From Paragonimus skrjabini miyazakii (Eukaryota; Platyhelminthes; Trematoda; Plagiorchiida; Troglotrematidae): 64,000 bases of DNA. Location: NCBI GenBank assembly GCA_014338405.1, contig JTDE01000162.1, positions 117,193 through 181,192 on the forward strand. The letters run 5' to 3'. Below the pieces are notes generated by a model. That model had not been told where the DNA came from. It made no database searches and worked only from the letters and a program-made list of their open reading frames with translations. Numbering within the stretch: the stretch's first letter is position 1; each line of letters starts with the position of its first letter. A program made the translations under genes and the position numbers. Below are positions 50,299 to 62,938 of the stretch, piece by piece.

Positions 50299-51934
50299 GT
50301 GAGTTATGGGCACATATGTTCAACGTTAATGTAAGTGATATGAGTCACGCGTACCAAGACAACTGTTCTTGTTTGGTCTACTTATTTTGTTTCAATTCCA
50401 AACTGTCCCGAAAGTGGTACAAGACAGTTTGCCTAATTGTGTTGTGTTGCAAACTAATTCTCATGTGCCAAACATAATTGAATCTTCAGTTTAACTTGTT
50501 TGTTTGTCCAAATATGCAAAAGTAAGAATGTTTGCATTGTCTATATTTTACTTTTCGGTTTTAAAAATTCCGTTTACGAATCGATAGCCATTACACTTAA
50601 AACGCGAAATACCTATCGGTGAATGCGAAATTAAAACAAACATATGTCAACGTATTTCGTAATGTTTAGAATGATTATCAGTAATAGGGTATTTTGCAAC
50701 CTCCTTAGATCGCTGCGATGGGAGTGATAAAAGTCACTGCCGGTTAGACCGGAAAATCCGTTTTCAGCAGTGCTTTTGATGACCAATCTGAACTGTTAAA
50801 TCACTACGTCGACTGATACATTGCAAGGAGATATATCCCATATTAGTGGCATAAATTCACTATTTGGCACCGTTTGAATGCACATTTTTACTTTCTTGTT
50901 AATAAGTTCAGTCAGTCAGACTTTTTTCCACTTTCACAAACGTTATGAATCTGTCGTTGCATACATTAGATGACTGTACTATGGTAGTTAAATTATCACT
51001 AACCCCAGACCAAACTCAGACCAACCATACTTTGAATTCAAACAACCGTTTTACTAAGGAAGCAATAAACCCAGTGTTTGTTGTTCATATTCGTGTAAGT
51101 CGTTGAAATTGACCAAATGCTGTGGATTGCTTATAGAAAAAGTAAGGGCTTATAGATTGGACTGATTACACCTATAACATACAAAAGTCGTACCATCCGG
51201 TGAAAGTGGATTTGTGCATTAAATCTGTGATGACTGCCCGCCTTAAATATGACCAGTTCGTTCAGAGTTGAACTAGTTCACAATTTGGTTACGGTGAGCA
51301 ATGAAAACGGGTACATGCAGTCGAATAGTATATATACACTATATCGAATTTTACAACAGTCAATCCACTCAATACACACTAAAGTGACGACATGCATTTC
51401 ATCAAGTGCGGCTACTGTTGCAATCGGGATGGACAGATATTTGACCGAAGTGGCGCTTATATTTGAGTGGCTGGCATTGCCACTTCAGACGACGTTTTAG
51501 AAAATTCGAAAATAGAGGGGACGGACTTGATAAATGTTCACACGTTGACAACCCGTCCAGATCGATTATGAAGCTGATTTGGTCTTTGCGTTTTGTCAAC
51601 TGAGCATTCTGACTTTCATCGATGATGGTAAGCACCGAGCGAACAGTCAACATTCATAATATTTTATTCAAGGTATATTTCCAGGAAAAAAGCGTGTGCG
51701 TTATTGTTAAAAACAATGGTAAATTGTTCTATTTAGATGAGGCTCAACTGTGAAAAATCAGGGCTTATACTGGAATCCACCAAATAACCCAGGGAATCAA
51801 CTGCCCAGGCAGGATTTCTCGGACAGTACATGCCGGAATCCACCAGCGCCTCATTTAAGCATATAAATTCCATTTAAGACAGTGGAACGGGTGAGTAACT
51901 AGGTCCAAATGTGAAATTTCTGAGCTTCCGGCGT
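50299..51934. other. Non-coding stretch, no gene recognised
   Basis: Short frames only. Two copies of GGAATCCACCA occur near 51775 and 51836 with related flanks, just upstream of the tRNA-like repeat, and may be part of it. Confidence 0.45.
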
Positions 51935-52014
51935 GACTTCGTAGCTCAGCTGGTAGAGCTCGTGCCGCGTTTGGGCATGGTGTTTCTGTCGCTGGTTCGA
52001 ATCCAGCCGAAGTC
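51935..52014 (+). tRNA. tRNA-like sequence (pseudogene or SINE head), anticodon GTT if read as tRNA
   Basis: All four arms can be drawn. The acceptor is GACTTCG (51935-51941) with CGAAGTC (52008-52014), a perfect 7 bp. The D arm is GCTC-AGCTGGTA-GAGC (51944-51959). The anticodon arm is GTGCC-GCGTTTG-GGCAT (51962-51978). The T arm is GCTGG-TTCGAAT-CCAGC (51991-52007). The pol III boxes are intact (TAGCTCAGCTGG and GGTTCGAATCC). The anticodon loop has C instead of the invariant U33, two bases lie between the D and anticodon stems, and the variable loop is about 12 bases, so a working tRNA is doubtful. A diverged relative flanks the gap at 35.1 kb, which points to a dispersed tRNA-derived repeat. 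Confidence 0.55.
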
Positions 52015-52611
52015 CAGATTTTTCGCAGATGGATCTCTTCGAAATTATCAAATCTGCCAAACTACTTATTTATAATTAGCCAAGTTGTTGAGTTCATTTA
52101 GGGTCAACATTTCGAATTCCCACAACTTCAACAGCCAATGCCCTTAAACTGATTTTGTGCGCAAATGAAGAATGTCAATACTAGTGGTAACAAAAGGAAC
52201 AACAGAAGAAGGCTATCAAAGAATCACTGATAAATTGAAAGGCCGTTTCGGTAGTTTCTCGGCAACATTTCAGGCTGGTTGGAATCCTTCTATCGAATTT
52301 GTAATTAGCATACACGTAATGCTATCAAAACCATCGCGCTAAAATATAAATTCACGTCTAGTAAGCCATGCAAATATAGGCTAACTTTTGAGAGTTGTTC
52401 GACATACTGGTTTACAGCAAGATCTATGAATCGATCAAAGCTCAACAGTGGTAGCAGCGTTACATTCGATGACAAGTTTTTCGCCGGTTACAACAATGAC
52501 TTTGTTCCATCAACGTGCTGACAGTTTTACACTACTGTTTTACGTTTGTAGATTGGTTTGGTGTTATGAAAACGTTTATCTTCGAGTCATTTATTAGAAA
52601 ATGGGCAGTTT
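52015..52611. other. Non-coding stretch after tRNA-like unit
   Basis: No poly(A) or T-run terminator was clearly identified directly after the tRNA-like unit (the nearest is TTTTT at 52019-52023). No gene was recognised. Confidence 0.4.
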
Positions 52612-52806
52612 ATGACGGATGGTGAATCTAGCGAGGAAACTCTCTTGGTTGTTCTGGAACAATCTAGCTTTCAACCTGATAATAGTTTAGAAGTAGGTTT
52701 TCTTAAGAATCAACTTTGCGCACCCCCGGATATTTTCTCCAGTAGTCTACATCAAAATGGCCTCAGTCATATTCAAGAATTTTCTTTGGAATCAGACAAT
52801 CAGTCT
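52612..52806 (+). CDS. Candidate first coding exon, unknown protein
   Basis: An ATG at 52612 opens a 65-codon frame rich in Glu, Ser and Gln (MTDGESSEETLLVVLEQSS, later SLEVGFLKNQ and HIQEFSLESD). It reaches a plausible donor TCT/GTGAGA (GT at 52807-52808) in phase 0; without splicing the frame continues to 52863. The composition is protein-like and unlike translated non-coding AT-rich DNA, but no domain was recognised and no second exon was found. Confidence 0.28.
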
Positions 52807-55318
52807 GTGAGATGCAAACGACACCACTTAATTCCGAACCGTATGTGGTACATTTACGTTTGAAAACTGAAGATTGTCCATCGACGCATTTATTTCTCAC
52901 AACAACGAATGTTGTTAAATATTCTACATATTTGAAGATGAAACCACAAACTGGATGGGGTCTGAAAGATTTCTCTCTTGAAAGGTAATGCATGCTATCA
53001 TCTCATAAACACATGCCGTGTACATGACGGGTATATATCATAATGTCTGGGATTGTGTCTCAAGCTATCATCAGTGTTAACGTTCAGAAGCGGTTTCTTA
53101 TTGGTAAGATTTTACCGGGTATCAAAACAACGGTAATCCTATTTTAAACTCACGAGAATATGAATGCTGTTCTCAAAAAGACGAGGGTTACTGCCAGTTT
53201 TCAGTACGCAGTTAGTTGGTTTGACTGAAAACATCGGATTAACACTCTTTCTTGCAACCGTCTAGAAAGAAAATGGCTGACAAAGTTTTTTTCAGATGAG
53301 AAATTCCTTGTGTTAACCAAAAGTAAACGAGTAAGGAATTATTCCGCACGCCTACGGGCGACTTGCCTGGAATGTATAATTAACTGCCAAGTATATTATA
53401 AAGTGAATTCCTGAGTGGATACTATTGAATAATTGATGCCAGTAAAAACGATGTCGCAGAAAGACAGTGTATCTACCAAACAACTCACATCAATGCTACC
53501 TGCTGTATCCGCAAATAATTAATTCTCCATACTATGTGAGCAATGAATACGATTGTTATTGTGTACAATTTACAACCAAATGGAAATAAGCAAACTGGTT
53601 CATTCCGGATTCTATTATGATTCACATCAATGAATCCCACGCGATAAAGATAGGAAACACTTAAGACATTTGTGTTTTCGTTTATGGCAAAATAATATGT
53701 CATAATAAGAAAATATCCTGTTGCGTAGTAAGTATTTCTGTGTTTGTCTAAGTAATTTTGTTGACATGTGACTCAATTTCATTGAGCTAATTATTCTTTT
53801 GAAGGTTGGAGCATTTCGCACGTGGAATGCACTCTTTCCGAATCACATGAAACGTATTACTAACTCCATATACCGTTAGATCTTAGTACTGGTTTTGGTC
53901 ACCAAAAATAATACTTTTCCTTAGCTCAATGCATATCACTCACGTCATTCAACCGAGTGCGCACAGACTGTCATGAACATTTCGTAACCGATGACACATC
54001 CGTCAAAGTGACCAGTTTTCAAAGCAAAAACGTGATGTTTTGGGAAAGATTGAATGGATTGATAAATAATGTGTTTTCGCCAAATAAAATATACCGTTAA
54101 CGGATGGCTGCGTGGGACTACAAACGAGTCATTACCAGACAATCCAAGAACTTATCTTAATAAACTGGACAACGTCCATTTATATCGTACTATTCTACTG
54201 GCTTGTATATATTAACCAATCCCAAACTTTTGTTTTGTCCGTCTGTCAACTAAAGTGAACGTTGAAAGCCACTCTGTTGAACTTTCGTTTACATGGACCA
54301 TGCTAATGTGATTGCTTCCCGATTTTTTCGATACAAAGATCTTGTTTGTGGTGAACCTACTTGGTAAGCAATATAATAACTAGGTGAAATCAAGGCGTAC
54401 GAATGTCAGAAGCACGTACGCTTTGTAAAGTGCGACATAAAATATCACTTATAATCATAAAAACTTTGACAGTGATCTGTTGTAGGCAACACAAGCGGAA
54501 AATGAATCCGGCGCTGTTCGCTTATGTCTATTTCACATAACCCGATCTACGAGATATTACTTGGTCAATCACCAATTCTGCAATCAGGTGATCATAATAT
54601 TGAGTTATTTTGTTAAAAATTCTAACCCGATGTTTTGCAAACATAACGCTGTTCATTTTTGTTTGTTCACCAAAATTCCAAAACGACCGGAATTGTGAGT
54701 TGGGTGTAAGATAAAAACGATGTGGATGGGCATATATGACAATTGATGAAGAGGGTCTTACAAATCAATGTAAGTCTGAATATCTGTTTTCGGGATAGAT
54801 TTGCTAATCCGTTCAGGGAGGCTTTCAATCATTCACAGAAGTAAGTACCGATCATTGCTAAGTCCATCGCTGTAACTGCAAAAGAAATTGATGAATGGCA
54901 AAATTAAACATATCGTTTACAACAGTTAAGGACGTTATTCATGTATTTGCTTAGTTCCAATGAATTAACTTCCTTGGAGTATTGTATGTTCTACCAACAG
55001 GTGTTACTGCTATACTTTCTGAAGGGAAACAAGTAAAGGCGTGGAACCTCATTTTATGTGAAATGAGCGAAATTAAAACGTGCTTGATCTGATGTTACAA
55101 AGCATTAGATTTCAATGCAAGCAGTCACCCATTCAGTAAGTCCACTAATTGCGGTCTAACCTACTTCCGTCGAACAAATAATCAATCGCTGCACTGTGCC
55201 ATGGAAAGTAACTAGCATCGGAACATCAGACGCAGTTGTTCAAAAATCTGCCTTTTTTATAGAGAATTGTGAATCTTTAAATCTTGGAATACCCAATTCT
55301 TGCCCTTGTTCTAAATGA
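52807..55318. other. Non-coding stretch, no gene recognised
   Basis: Only short, featureless frames, mostly on the minus strand. No repeats were recognised. Confidence 0.5.
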
Positions 55319-55795
55319 ATCGAACGGGTTTTTGAATGCCCGGTGAACGTGTCAGTACATTCGGTTAGGTTGAAGCCAAAATTCCAGAAACCTGATTGTT
55401 GCGCTTTAGATTCAATTGTGGGTGAAAATCCAGAGGCATGTTGCACGAAATTAAAAACACTGTCGAATTGGCAACCACCAGATGTTTGTCTGGTATTCGG
55501 ATCGACGATCCAGATAGATGAGATAGAACTGGGCGAAAATCACTACATTACTCGACTCATATTTTCAATCTACAGTTGTCCAGGTTTTTTAATCCATACC
55601 ACGATGTTTGTTTTCACTTTGACTCGACAATCTGATTTATCTGCACAGAAACTGAGCAAACTCATTTTATTCAAAAGCGATTCGACAATTAGCATGATCG
55701 GTTTACAGGGCGGAAGGATGACCAAGGCAGATCGAAAGTTTGAACAAAAGGTTTCTGGACTCAAAGGGGTGGGTTATACAAACGGATTTCAATAG
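55319..55795 (+). CDS. Open frame of 158 codons without ATG start, unknown
   Basis: The longest plus-strand open run after the PLE-free stretches. It begins after a TGA at 55316-55318 and has no early ATG, so it could only be an exon. Protein-like parts are KPKFQKPDCCALDSIVGENP, NWQPPDVCLVFGSTIQIDEI and, after a possible donor in CAG/GTTTTT, weaker sequence. The IQIDEIELG strand loosely recalls beta-sandwich domains of the galactose-binding type, but this is not a claim of homology. A minus-strand frame overlaps its first 100 bases. Confidence 0.2.
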   Translation: MERVFECPVNVSVHSVRLKPKFQKPDCCALDSIVGENPEACCTKLKTLSNWQPPDVCLVFGSTIQIDEIELGENHYITRLIFSIYSCPGFLIHTTMFVFTLTRQSDLSAQKLSKLILFKSDSTISMIGLQGGRMTKADRKFEQKVSGLKGVGYTNGFQ

Positions 55796-58767
55796 CTTAT
55801 GCTATGGACAGAATCACCGCCCTCGATTTGGTGACCTTAACTCGGTCGATTGAACGAAATGCATCCGTCACATTAACATAATGATTGGAATCCACCAGGA
55901 GCGATATTATTGCACTGTCAAGACCCACTGTTCAATTGGGTAGTTGATTCAGTGTGACGTTGAATTGACTGACCTCATTAACCATCAATTTCTCCTTCAT
56001 GATTAATACGATCGTTTGAATTGGATGGAAAAACGTATCTGCTTTGTGAAGAAGGGTCGATAACACCCGGATGTAGACCGTGTGAAGCTCAACTACTACG
56101 GAAACTGTAAGCAATGGTTATTTGAACTGAAGAATATTTGTAGATATAAGGCATGTATTTTCACTACATAAAATTCGCTAAAAACGCAAAACAGGTACTG
56201 TGACACTGATACGAAGTATGGATGGTTCATTGCGTTTTCTCACCTGGATTGTTCTTACTGCGTGATTGTACCATAGTCCAAAACTGGTTAGGTTGTCAAC
56301 ATGAATGAGGTTGGATAATCTGTCATAATTTGTTGATTCTATGCACACTGTGCTTTGTCAGACACTTCCAGCCACCTGTTTACTAGTAGACGACGACTCT
56401 TCAGATGACCAGCCCTGGACGTGTAAAAAACCACTGGTCAAGGAGAAATGTTTATTAAGAGCGAACTGTTCCCATGATGACTTGTCTTTCTTTCAATGTA
56501 TTCAGTCTTCAACAAGATGCACACGAATCTAGTTTGGACGTTGGAATTGCCTTGTGGCCTGAGTCGAACTAGTTTTCTCTACTGTATCAGAGTAAATAAC
56601 AAATGTTTTCTACGTGGTCACAAGTTATTGGAATAATAGGTTTCGTTTTATATAAACATAAGAAACCTTGCATACCGTTAAACGCTGGGTTTTATTACTA
56701 CCGGTAAAATACAGCGTGATCTCAATATCGACTACTGGGCTTCTCAAACATGTTAGCGTGTTGTGCACCGAGTCACGAAGAACTGCCTTATTCATTGAGC
56801 GACGTGATGACGTGTCTAGCCTAAGTACACTTTCTACAAGGCGCAGTGAGAAACTTTAAAACTGACAAACCGCTGATCCGAAGTTTACGAATATCTGAAC
56901 CTCGGAAATGTTTTGTTCATGGCTGACAGTATATTTCATTACAATGGATTACCTAACTTGAAATACTACGGCAAAGAACGCCTTCACAGAAAAGTGGCAT
57001 GATCTCCATTCCGGTTGAGTGACATTGCGACAAGTCCAGAACAGGGGGTTTTGTCGTGTTGGTTGATATACAATCTGTAAAGAACCTGTTCAAAATTATA
57101 GCTTCAGTTGACATACTCTCTATGGGTCTTGACACTGCGTTATCTGACTCGGCTACTCTGAACGTCTCATCATTTTCATATGAATGTTCCATATTTTTAA
57201 CGTTTCATTTTGTCTAGTTGTTGGAGTCGTGACCACCGCTTTGTAGACAATAATTTCGACGGCACTGACTGAATATCTGTAAATTTACGGAGGAGCCGAT
57301 TGCAGTTACACACTTAGTTTATTGGATAACTACAAGCACTGTGTGACAAGGAGTTGAAAAAAATGATTGCAAACCTTCAGAAAAGATAAAACTACATGAC
57401 TGTGTCGAAAGTACTGAAAATGACAGAAAAATTCAATGGTATACTTTGCGCGATAGTTCAGAATTGAATGTGGCGGCGAAAGTTTTCGAGATAGCACCGA
57501 ATAGAGCAAGTAATCTCAGAGTAGTTTTATTCCGTCGGTATACTAGTCAATGTTAGGCCTTAAAGCTGACTTCTGATTAGCACATATTTTACCGTCATAA
57601 TGAGATTAAAATTGTGTCCACAATTCATTACATAATTTTCTTGATTTCGCTGTCAGTCAAATCGGTAGGTTACGTATGATATTTGATTGCTATATCGATC
57701 GATACACTTCTCTGCAAGGAGCATCTCCTCATAAGAGTAGATCCGACACTTAATTTGAAGGAAGTGCACTGTGTTAGTCTTTTTTTCTACCACACCGTCT
57801 GGCTTCCAAACGTATCCCCAACGATCTAGGTCAACATAATAATTGCAGCCCGGTGACAGGATAGCTGATTATTTCGGACACCCCTTGACACACCCCCATC
57901 CTTTAATTTCCACGTGGTCAGATCCCCGAATCCATTTGACTTATCTGACTTGTGCGAATGAAATCCTTTATGAAACAGATTTGTTCTAAAGCTTTTAAAA
58001 ATGTCACTGAATGTTTTTCAGATGCAGTTCATCCTGTCCACAACTCTTTACTCCCTATTCCATACGCTTGACGTACAAGGTGAGATTTGCCTCACGAACA
58101 GAATAGTTTTCTTCAAATCTGATTTACAAAACAAAGCAAAAGCGCAAATAGCCACTGCGCCTCTGTGTGGCACGTATGTTCAATGATTGGTTAAATTCTT
58201 TGACAGTGATTGTCATCTTAGAGAAATCTTACTGGTTTTCGTTCTGTATACAGAAACTAACTAATTGTTGATCATTGTGTAATTGCGTGATGACGTGTGC
58301 TGCATATTATTTACATTTTAGCAAAACATATTTGTTTAATGTTTTGTTCTGCAACTAAAAAAACCTTCATAGACTGTACTAGAGTTGTTTTTACAAGAAA
58401 TCTACGTATTTTCCAAATTGATCGCTTTCAACTTCATCATCAAATATATATGACGGATATTTGCAAATCAGATATTGAAAGCATATGTACATGAATGATC
58501 CGTATGTTCATGTAGTTAATGGTCAATTTGAATTTTGTTACGATTAGATTTCATTATGTGAAATAATAAAATTATGCCATATATACATATGTGAGATACA
58601 CTGTCTGAAGTGTTTGCAGATTCTATGAAGATTTAAAGTAACAATTTAGTAAAATGTAGGAAGAATCAACCAAGTAAACACTGGGATAATTGTTGGTTTT
58701 AACACCGAAGTTTTTGGAAGGGTTTTCAAGAATGAACAGGAAGACGAAATCAATTATTTGTATTTGG
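55796..58767. other. No supported gene; open frame 56953-57192 (-)
   Basis: The minus-strand frame 57192-56953 begins with ATG after an in-frame TGA and reads MEHSYENDETFRVAESDN with an even composition for 79 codons. Its length is ordinary for chance. Nothing else in the stretch was recognised. Confidence 0.35.
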
Positions 58768-59030
58768 TCAACCTTGGGCTGCAAAGTACTTTGCCGCACA
58801 GACGTCCCTACAGGTTATGTTAAACATAGGACCACGAACACATAAACTGATTTGCACGGCTAACGTGCATTCACACACATTGAGCAGTAGTACGTTGTCA
58901 TTCGCCCTGGTGGCACTTCTCTCATAGTATCTACACACTATTCCGACAGTTGTTTCTGGTCCATCGTCTTGCTGGCAATGTGGCTTGCCCTTTATTTCCC
59001 AAATGTGCGCACTATTCACAGCGGCGCTGC
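58768..59030 (-). CDS. Candidate terminal exon of a cysteine-rich protein
   Basis: On the minus strand an acceptor (TTGTATAACAG, ending at 59031) is followed by 263 bases open to a TGA. That is two bases completing a codon plus 86 sense codons. The peptide holds seven Cys in about 55 residues (PHC, IVC, NVC-x-C, SLC, ITC, DVC), an N-x-T sequon (NIT) and even codon use at roughly 48% G+C, above the local background. It looks like part of a secreted or extracellular domain. No known Cys spacing was recognised, and no partner exon or poly(A) signal was found nearby. Confidence 0.3.
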
Positions 59031-61941
59031 CTGTTATACAATACTGTAAGTAGTGTTCATATATGTGACAAAAACTGCTGTTTACAGAATAGTTAATTTA
59101 CGACAGTCGAAGCACACCTCTCCTGTGATATTATTTTTATGACACAGGCGAATTCCGAGGGAAACTTAAATTGTATCTTTTAAATGGTCTCAGCTATTTC
59201 TCAAAACAGCTAGGAAAAAATCCAATAATGAAGCTCATCTGTCAAATTCAATGTAAGAGCAATATTCGCAGAAAACATTTCCATGAGTAAATACCCAAAT
59301 TTTACCGCTCTTCTTTTCAATCATAAAGGACAAACTCATCGCGCGAGATAAAATGTTTATGAGAACTTCCATCAAGACTACACAGTTCAGACAAAACTAT
59401 TTTGAGTGTAGGTGTGTACTGCTCATTAGTTTTGTGGAGCCACAAACTGCGATCTGTATTTCGACAGCTTTTGACTGAGTGATTTTCCAAATGTTCAGCC
59501 CCGCAGTGAACTGTGATTATGATTGTTATTACGAGAGCTTGTGAGATGACGTTAAAATCTATCGCAGATTTAAGGAAACAAAAATGTCACAATACGTTCA
59601 GGAAATCACTTTTATTCAATCCCCTTAATGCCATCATGTTTTTTACCGCAGTAAAATGCATATTTTCAGACCATATCAATCTAACCGTTCGTATTAAAAC
59701 AAGAGACTGCGGATGAATCTGGTTTTGCCGGTGGGATAACACTTTTAGACGAAAAATACGTATGATAAATTGGCATCGTCCACACTGCAATATTCATGTA
59801 TTCTAAAGTTATTTATCGGATAAAGCTCGTAATTAATGGATGCCTTTCCCAAGGCCGGAAATTGAAATTGATGTAGAAGACGGCGCAGTCACCTTCACAT
59901 TTGATGCAACCAAATGATCAACTGCAAATTCCCTGTCACATTTGTGTGTTTGGACTGTGAGATTGTCACAACTTGTAACAGTACCAAACGACGACTTTAT
60001 AAGTAAGATTTCTGTACACGTTGAACACAAACGCCGAGACTTATTAAACGCTACTTGGATTAGTGATATATAGCATGATTTTTTTGTAATACATGAATCG
60101 AGCATCACTCAAAAATGACAGAATCTTTATTCCCGTTATCTTCGTGTATTCTTTCGTTAGAGCTAGGGATTAGTGCGCATTCTTGTGTTGACCAAATTAT
60201 CCCACCAATTGACAATAATATAATTCGTTCTTATATCAACGGGCATTAACTATACCAGTCAAATGCTTTTCCTTGAAAAAATCACTCGGAATACGCGTAT
60301 ATCTTCAATATAGAGGTTTTTTAGAGTAACTTGTCATTATTTTAGGTTTCGATATATGTTTATTATATCACTAACGAGCATTATGATGTCAAAGTGAGTT
60401 GTTGTCAGATAGCCAGGTGTGCAATGTATCCGACACTCAGCCAGTTCTTGTAAACTTATGGTGATAGCAATCCGCACGTTTCATGAACCATCGATTATAA
60501 CCGCAAGTAGGTTTCGATATAACGTTCCATCTTGTACAACTAAATATTAGTCAGACAATACCAAGGTTTCCCAAATTAACTCAATGCTAGTCAAAAACGT
60601 AGTTTTAACAAACTAACCCTGTGTGCTCATATGTAACTCTCACGGAGATCTGGAACGGTTGACAAAACCAATGATGAAGAATGGGTATCCTACTAACTTT
60701 TCAACGCGTCGCATGTGTGTCCAGTTTGTGTATTTTCATGTCTTTTCAAGTGTCTAATTTGAATCGGTAGATCTCGTCATCCACAAACACACCACATATC
60801 ATTAGGGTGTTATTAATTTTCATTTTTCCTCTATTTCCTTCACCAAAACTTTCGTGAAATATTATGTTGCCTACTGATGAACATGATCAATGATTATTTC
60901 CTAACCCCAGTCAAGTACACTGACTGTTTGGAGAAATTTTTCATATTAATGTTTGTATGCTGGTTTTGAGCAAATGTGACTGTAAATAATCAATCTGTTG
61001 CACATTTTTGAACAAGATGCCTTGAGAATAAAGATATAGTCGTAGAGAAGGAATGATGCGTCCAACTTGCCTGGAAGTTTGTGCAAGCAACTGCTCAACA
61101 GGCTGTTGATGAAATTAAAACTTGGCAGCCAAAATTTCACTCGTCCTTCGACAAATTCAGTGAATCCTTATTTACTCAGAACAACTTGACACATAAACGG
61201 TTGTCATACCACTAAAAACAAATGCTGTTTTTAACAATCCACAGAAGTTACCTTTGTTTTATTTCAATGTGAACATCACTAATGTGTTAGAAACTTATTT
61301 AGTCAACCACATCGCTGTGTCAAATTTACTGCGTCAATAAAATCACAAAACCTATTATATTTCTTAGATGGAAGCATGGAAAGGCACACACTGCTTGTAC
61401 ACAATAGCACACTGTTTACCACATGCTACACAAACGTGGATCAGTGATGTTAACATATTTGATAGACTTGTACTGGGTAAACGGAATCGAACTCTTGTTC
61501 AATACTTCTGTTGTAGAACACTTCATATTCGGCGAGGCATAAGGCTACTGCATAAAGGTTGATTTGATTTTATCCGTGATGTGATGAATATCAAAAGATG
61601 AATTCCGGCAACTACAATGAGTGTTAAAAACATTATTTGTGTAGATTTCTGGAGAAAGAGAAAAATACAGAGAATCGCACATTAGCCTTACAGTACGTTC
61701 ATCTGCACGATCACCAAAGCGACACCACGTGACCCATTTCCCCATGCTGACATCACGCTGCAAGCTATAAAGCTAATCATTTCTGTGTAGTTACTCTCTT
61801 GTTGTTCTGATGCAAATTCGGCAAGCCGAATCACAGGATGTTCGTTCAACCGCAGTGAAAAAATCTTCCAGACCTCATTTGTGAGAATTCGTTGGAGGCA
61901 CACTTGCTACGTATTGCACAGATAAAGATTGCCCGAGTTAC
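59031..61941. other. No supported gene; open frame 59833-60108 (-)
   Basis: The minus-strand frame 60108-59833 contains TSCDNLTVQTHKCDREF and a possible AAG/GTGACT donor, but its phase does not fit the Cys-rich exon downstream. Minus-strand frames at 61545-61903 overlap each other in two frames. No domain was recognised. Confidence 0.35.
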
Positions 61942-62073
61942 CCCAAAGAAGATTTCTGTACAGTCAGCACAGTCCAAGCCAGTTCGTCCGTAGCGATCTG
62001 ATGGTGAATTTTTCGATTCATGGTACCAACGTAAATTGACAGTAGTGTTTGTCTCAACTTCGAAATCTTCACT
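61942..62073 (-). CDS. Candidate internal exon, unknown protein
   Basis: On the minus strand a pyrimidine-rich acceptor (TTTAAATTTTCATGCAG, ending at 62074) and a donor GGG/GTAACT (first intron base at 61941) enclose exactly 44 codons, phase 0 on both sides. The peptide begins SEDFEVETNTTVNLRWYHES, has an N-x-T sequon and a CADC pair. If not spliced, the ATG six bases upstream would open a 77-codon frame to 61846. No family was recognised. Confidence 0.25.
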
Positions 62074-62728
62074 CTGCATGAAAATTTAAAGTACACTTCA
62101 AAATTAGTTGCTCGATCTTTCACAACTGGTTAAGACTTTGCAACATCCAACAGAAACCAAGAATGTTCTAGTTGAGCACAGTAGAATGAGTAGATATGAA
62201 GTCAACGATCGGGCATTTGTAATGATTATGCGAGAAATGTTAAAAAGCAATTGTTAACTGATACTTCCTACCCCAGCTTTGCATTAAATTATTAAACTTT
62301 ATTGCCCAAAATAAGGATACGATAAACTTCCAATGACATATGGGAAGTGATATTCTTTTTTATTGCGGGGGGGGCTTATTTTTTTGTACATTCTTATAGA
62401 TCCTGTTCCTCTTCCGATCTGTCAAACCGGTTAAGAATGCCAAATTGATCTGATCGCTTGAATGAATCCACCGATATGTGATATATTTAAGCCCAAAGTT
62501 TTCATACTTGGTTTAATGATCCGAGAGAAGATAATGCTTCAGTAATGTGTAAGGTGGAAGGAGGGTGAGGCAGGAGTTCAGAGAAAATGATTGATGGTTG
62601 TTTTCTGAAAACAAAATGGATTAGTTGAAAAATATTTCGTTACCGGTTGTGACGTAAATTGACTTGAAAATTATATTATGTAATAAGTGAGGTGTTTTAC
62701 CAACGTTTGTATCGTGATTCTACAACAG
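62074..62728. other. Non-coding stretch with G8 tract
   Basis: Contains a run of eight G at 62367-62374 flanked by T-runs. No gene or repeat was recognised. Confidence 0.5.
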
Positions 62729-62938
62729 GCTGACTCTCGAATGCTAGGTTGTACTGCACAGTTGTACGACTGGCTGTATACCGTAGCCAACAAGGGTAAC
62801 AGTGGAGTGTACAGTGAAACTTTGATCGAAGAGAAGCAAGCAGAAGGAATAACATTCGAAAAAATAATAATTTTGGAAAGAATTGGAATCTACACAGCTG
62901 TTAGCAACATAAGCCAGAATGTTTCTGACCTTGCCTGA
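62729..62938 (+). CDS. Weak candidate exon, unknown protein
   Basis: Follows an acceptor-like GATTCTACAACAG (ending at 62728). The frame reads ADSRMLGCTAQLYDWLYTVA, then YSETLIEEKQAEGITFEK, to a TGA at 62936-62938. A possible donor G/GTAACA at 62796 would cut it to 67 bases. No family was recognised. Confidence 0.22.
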   Translation, partial: ADSRMLGCTAQLYDWLYTVANKGNSGVYSETLIEEKQAEGITFEKIIILERIGIYTAVSNISQNVSDLA

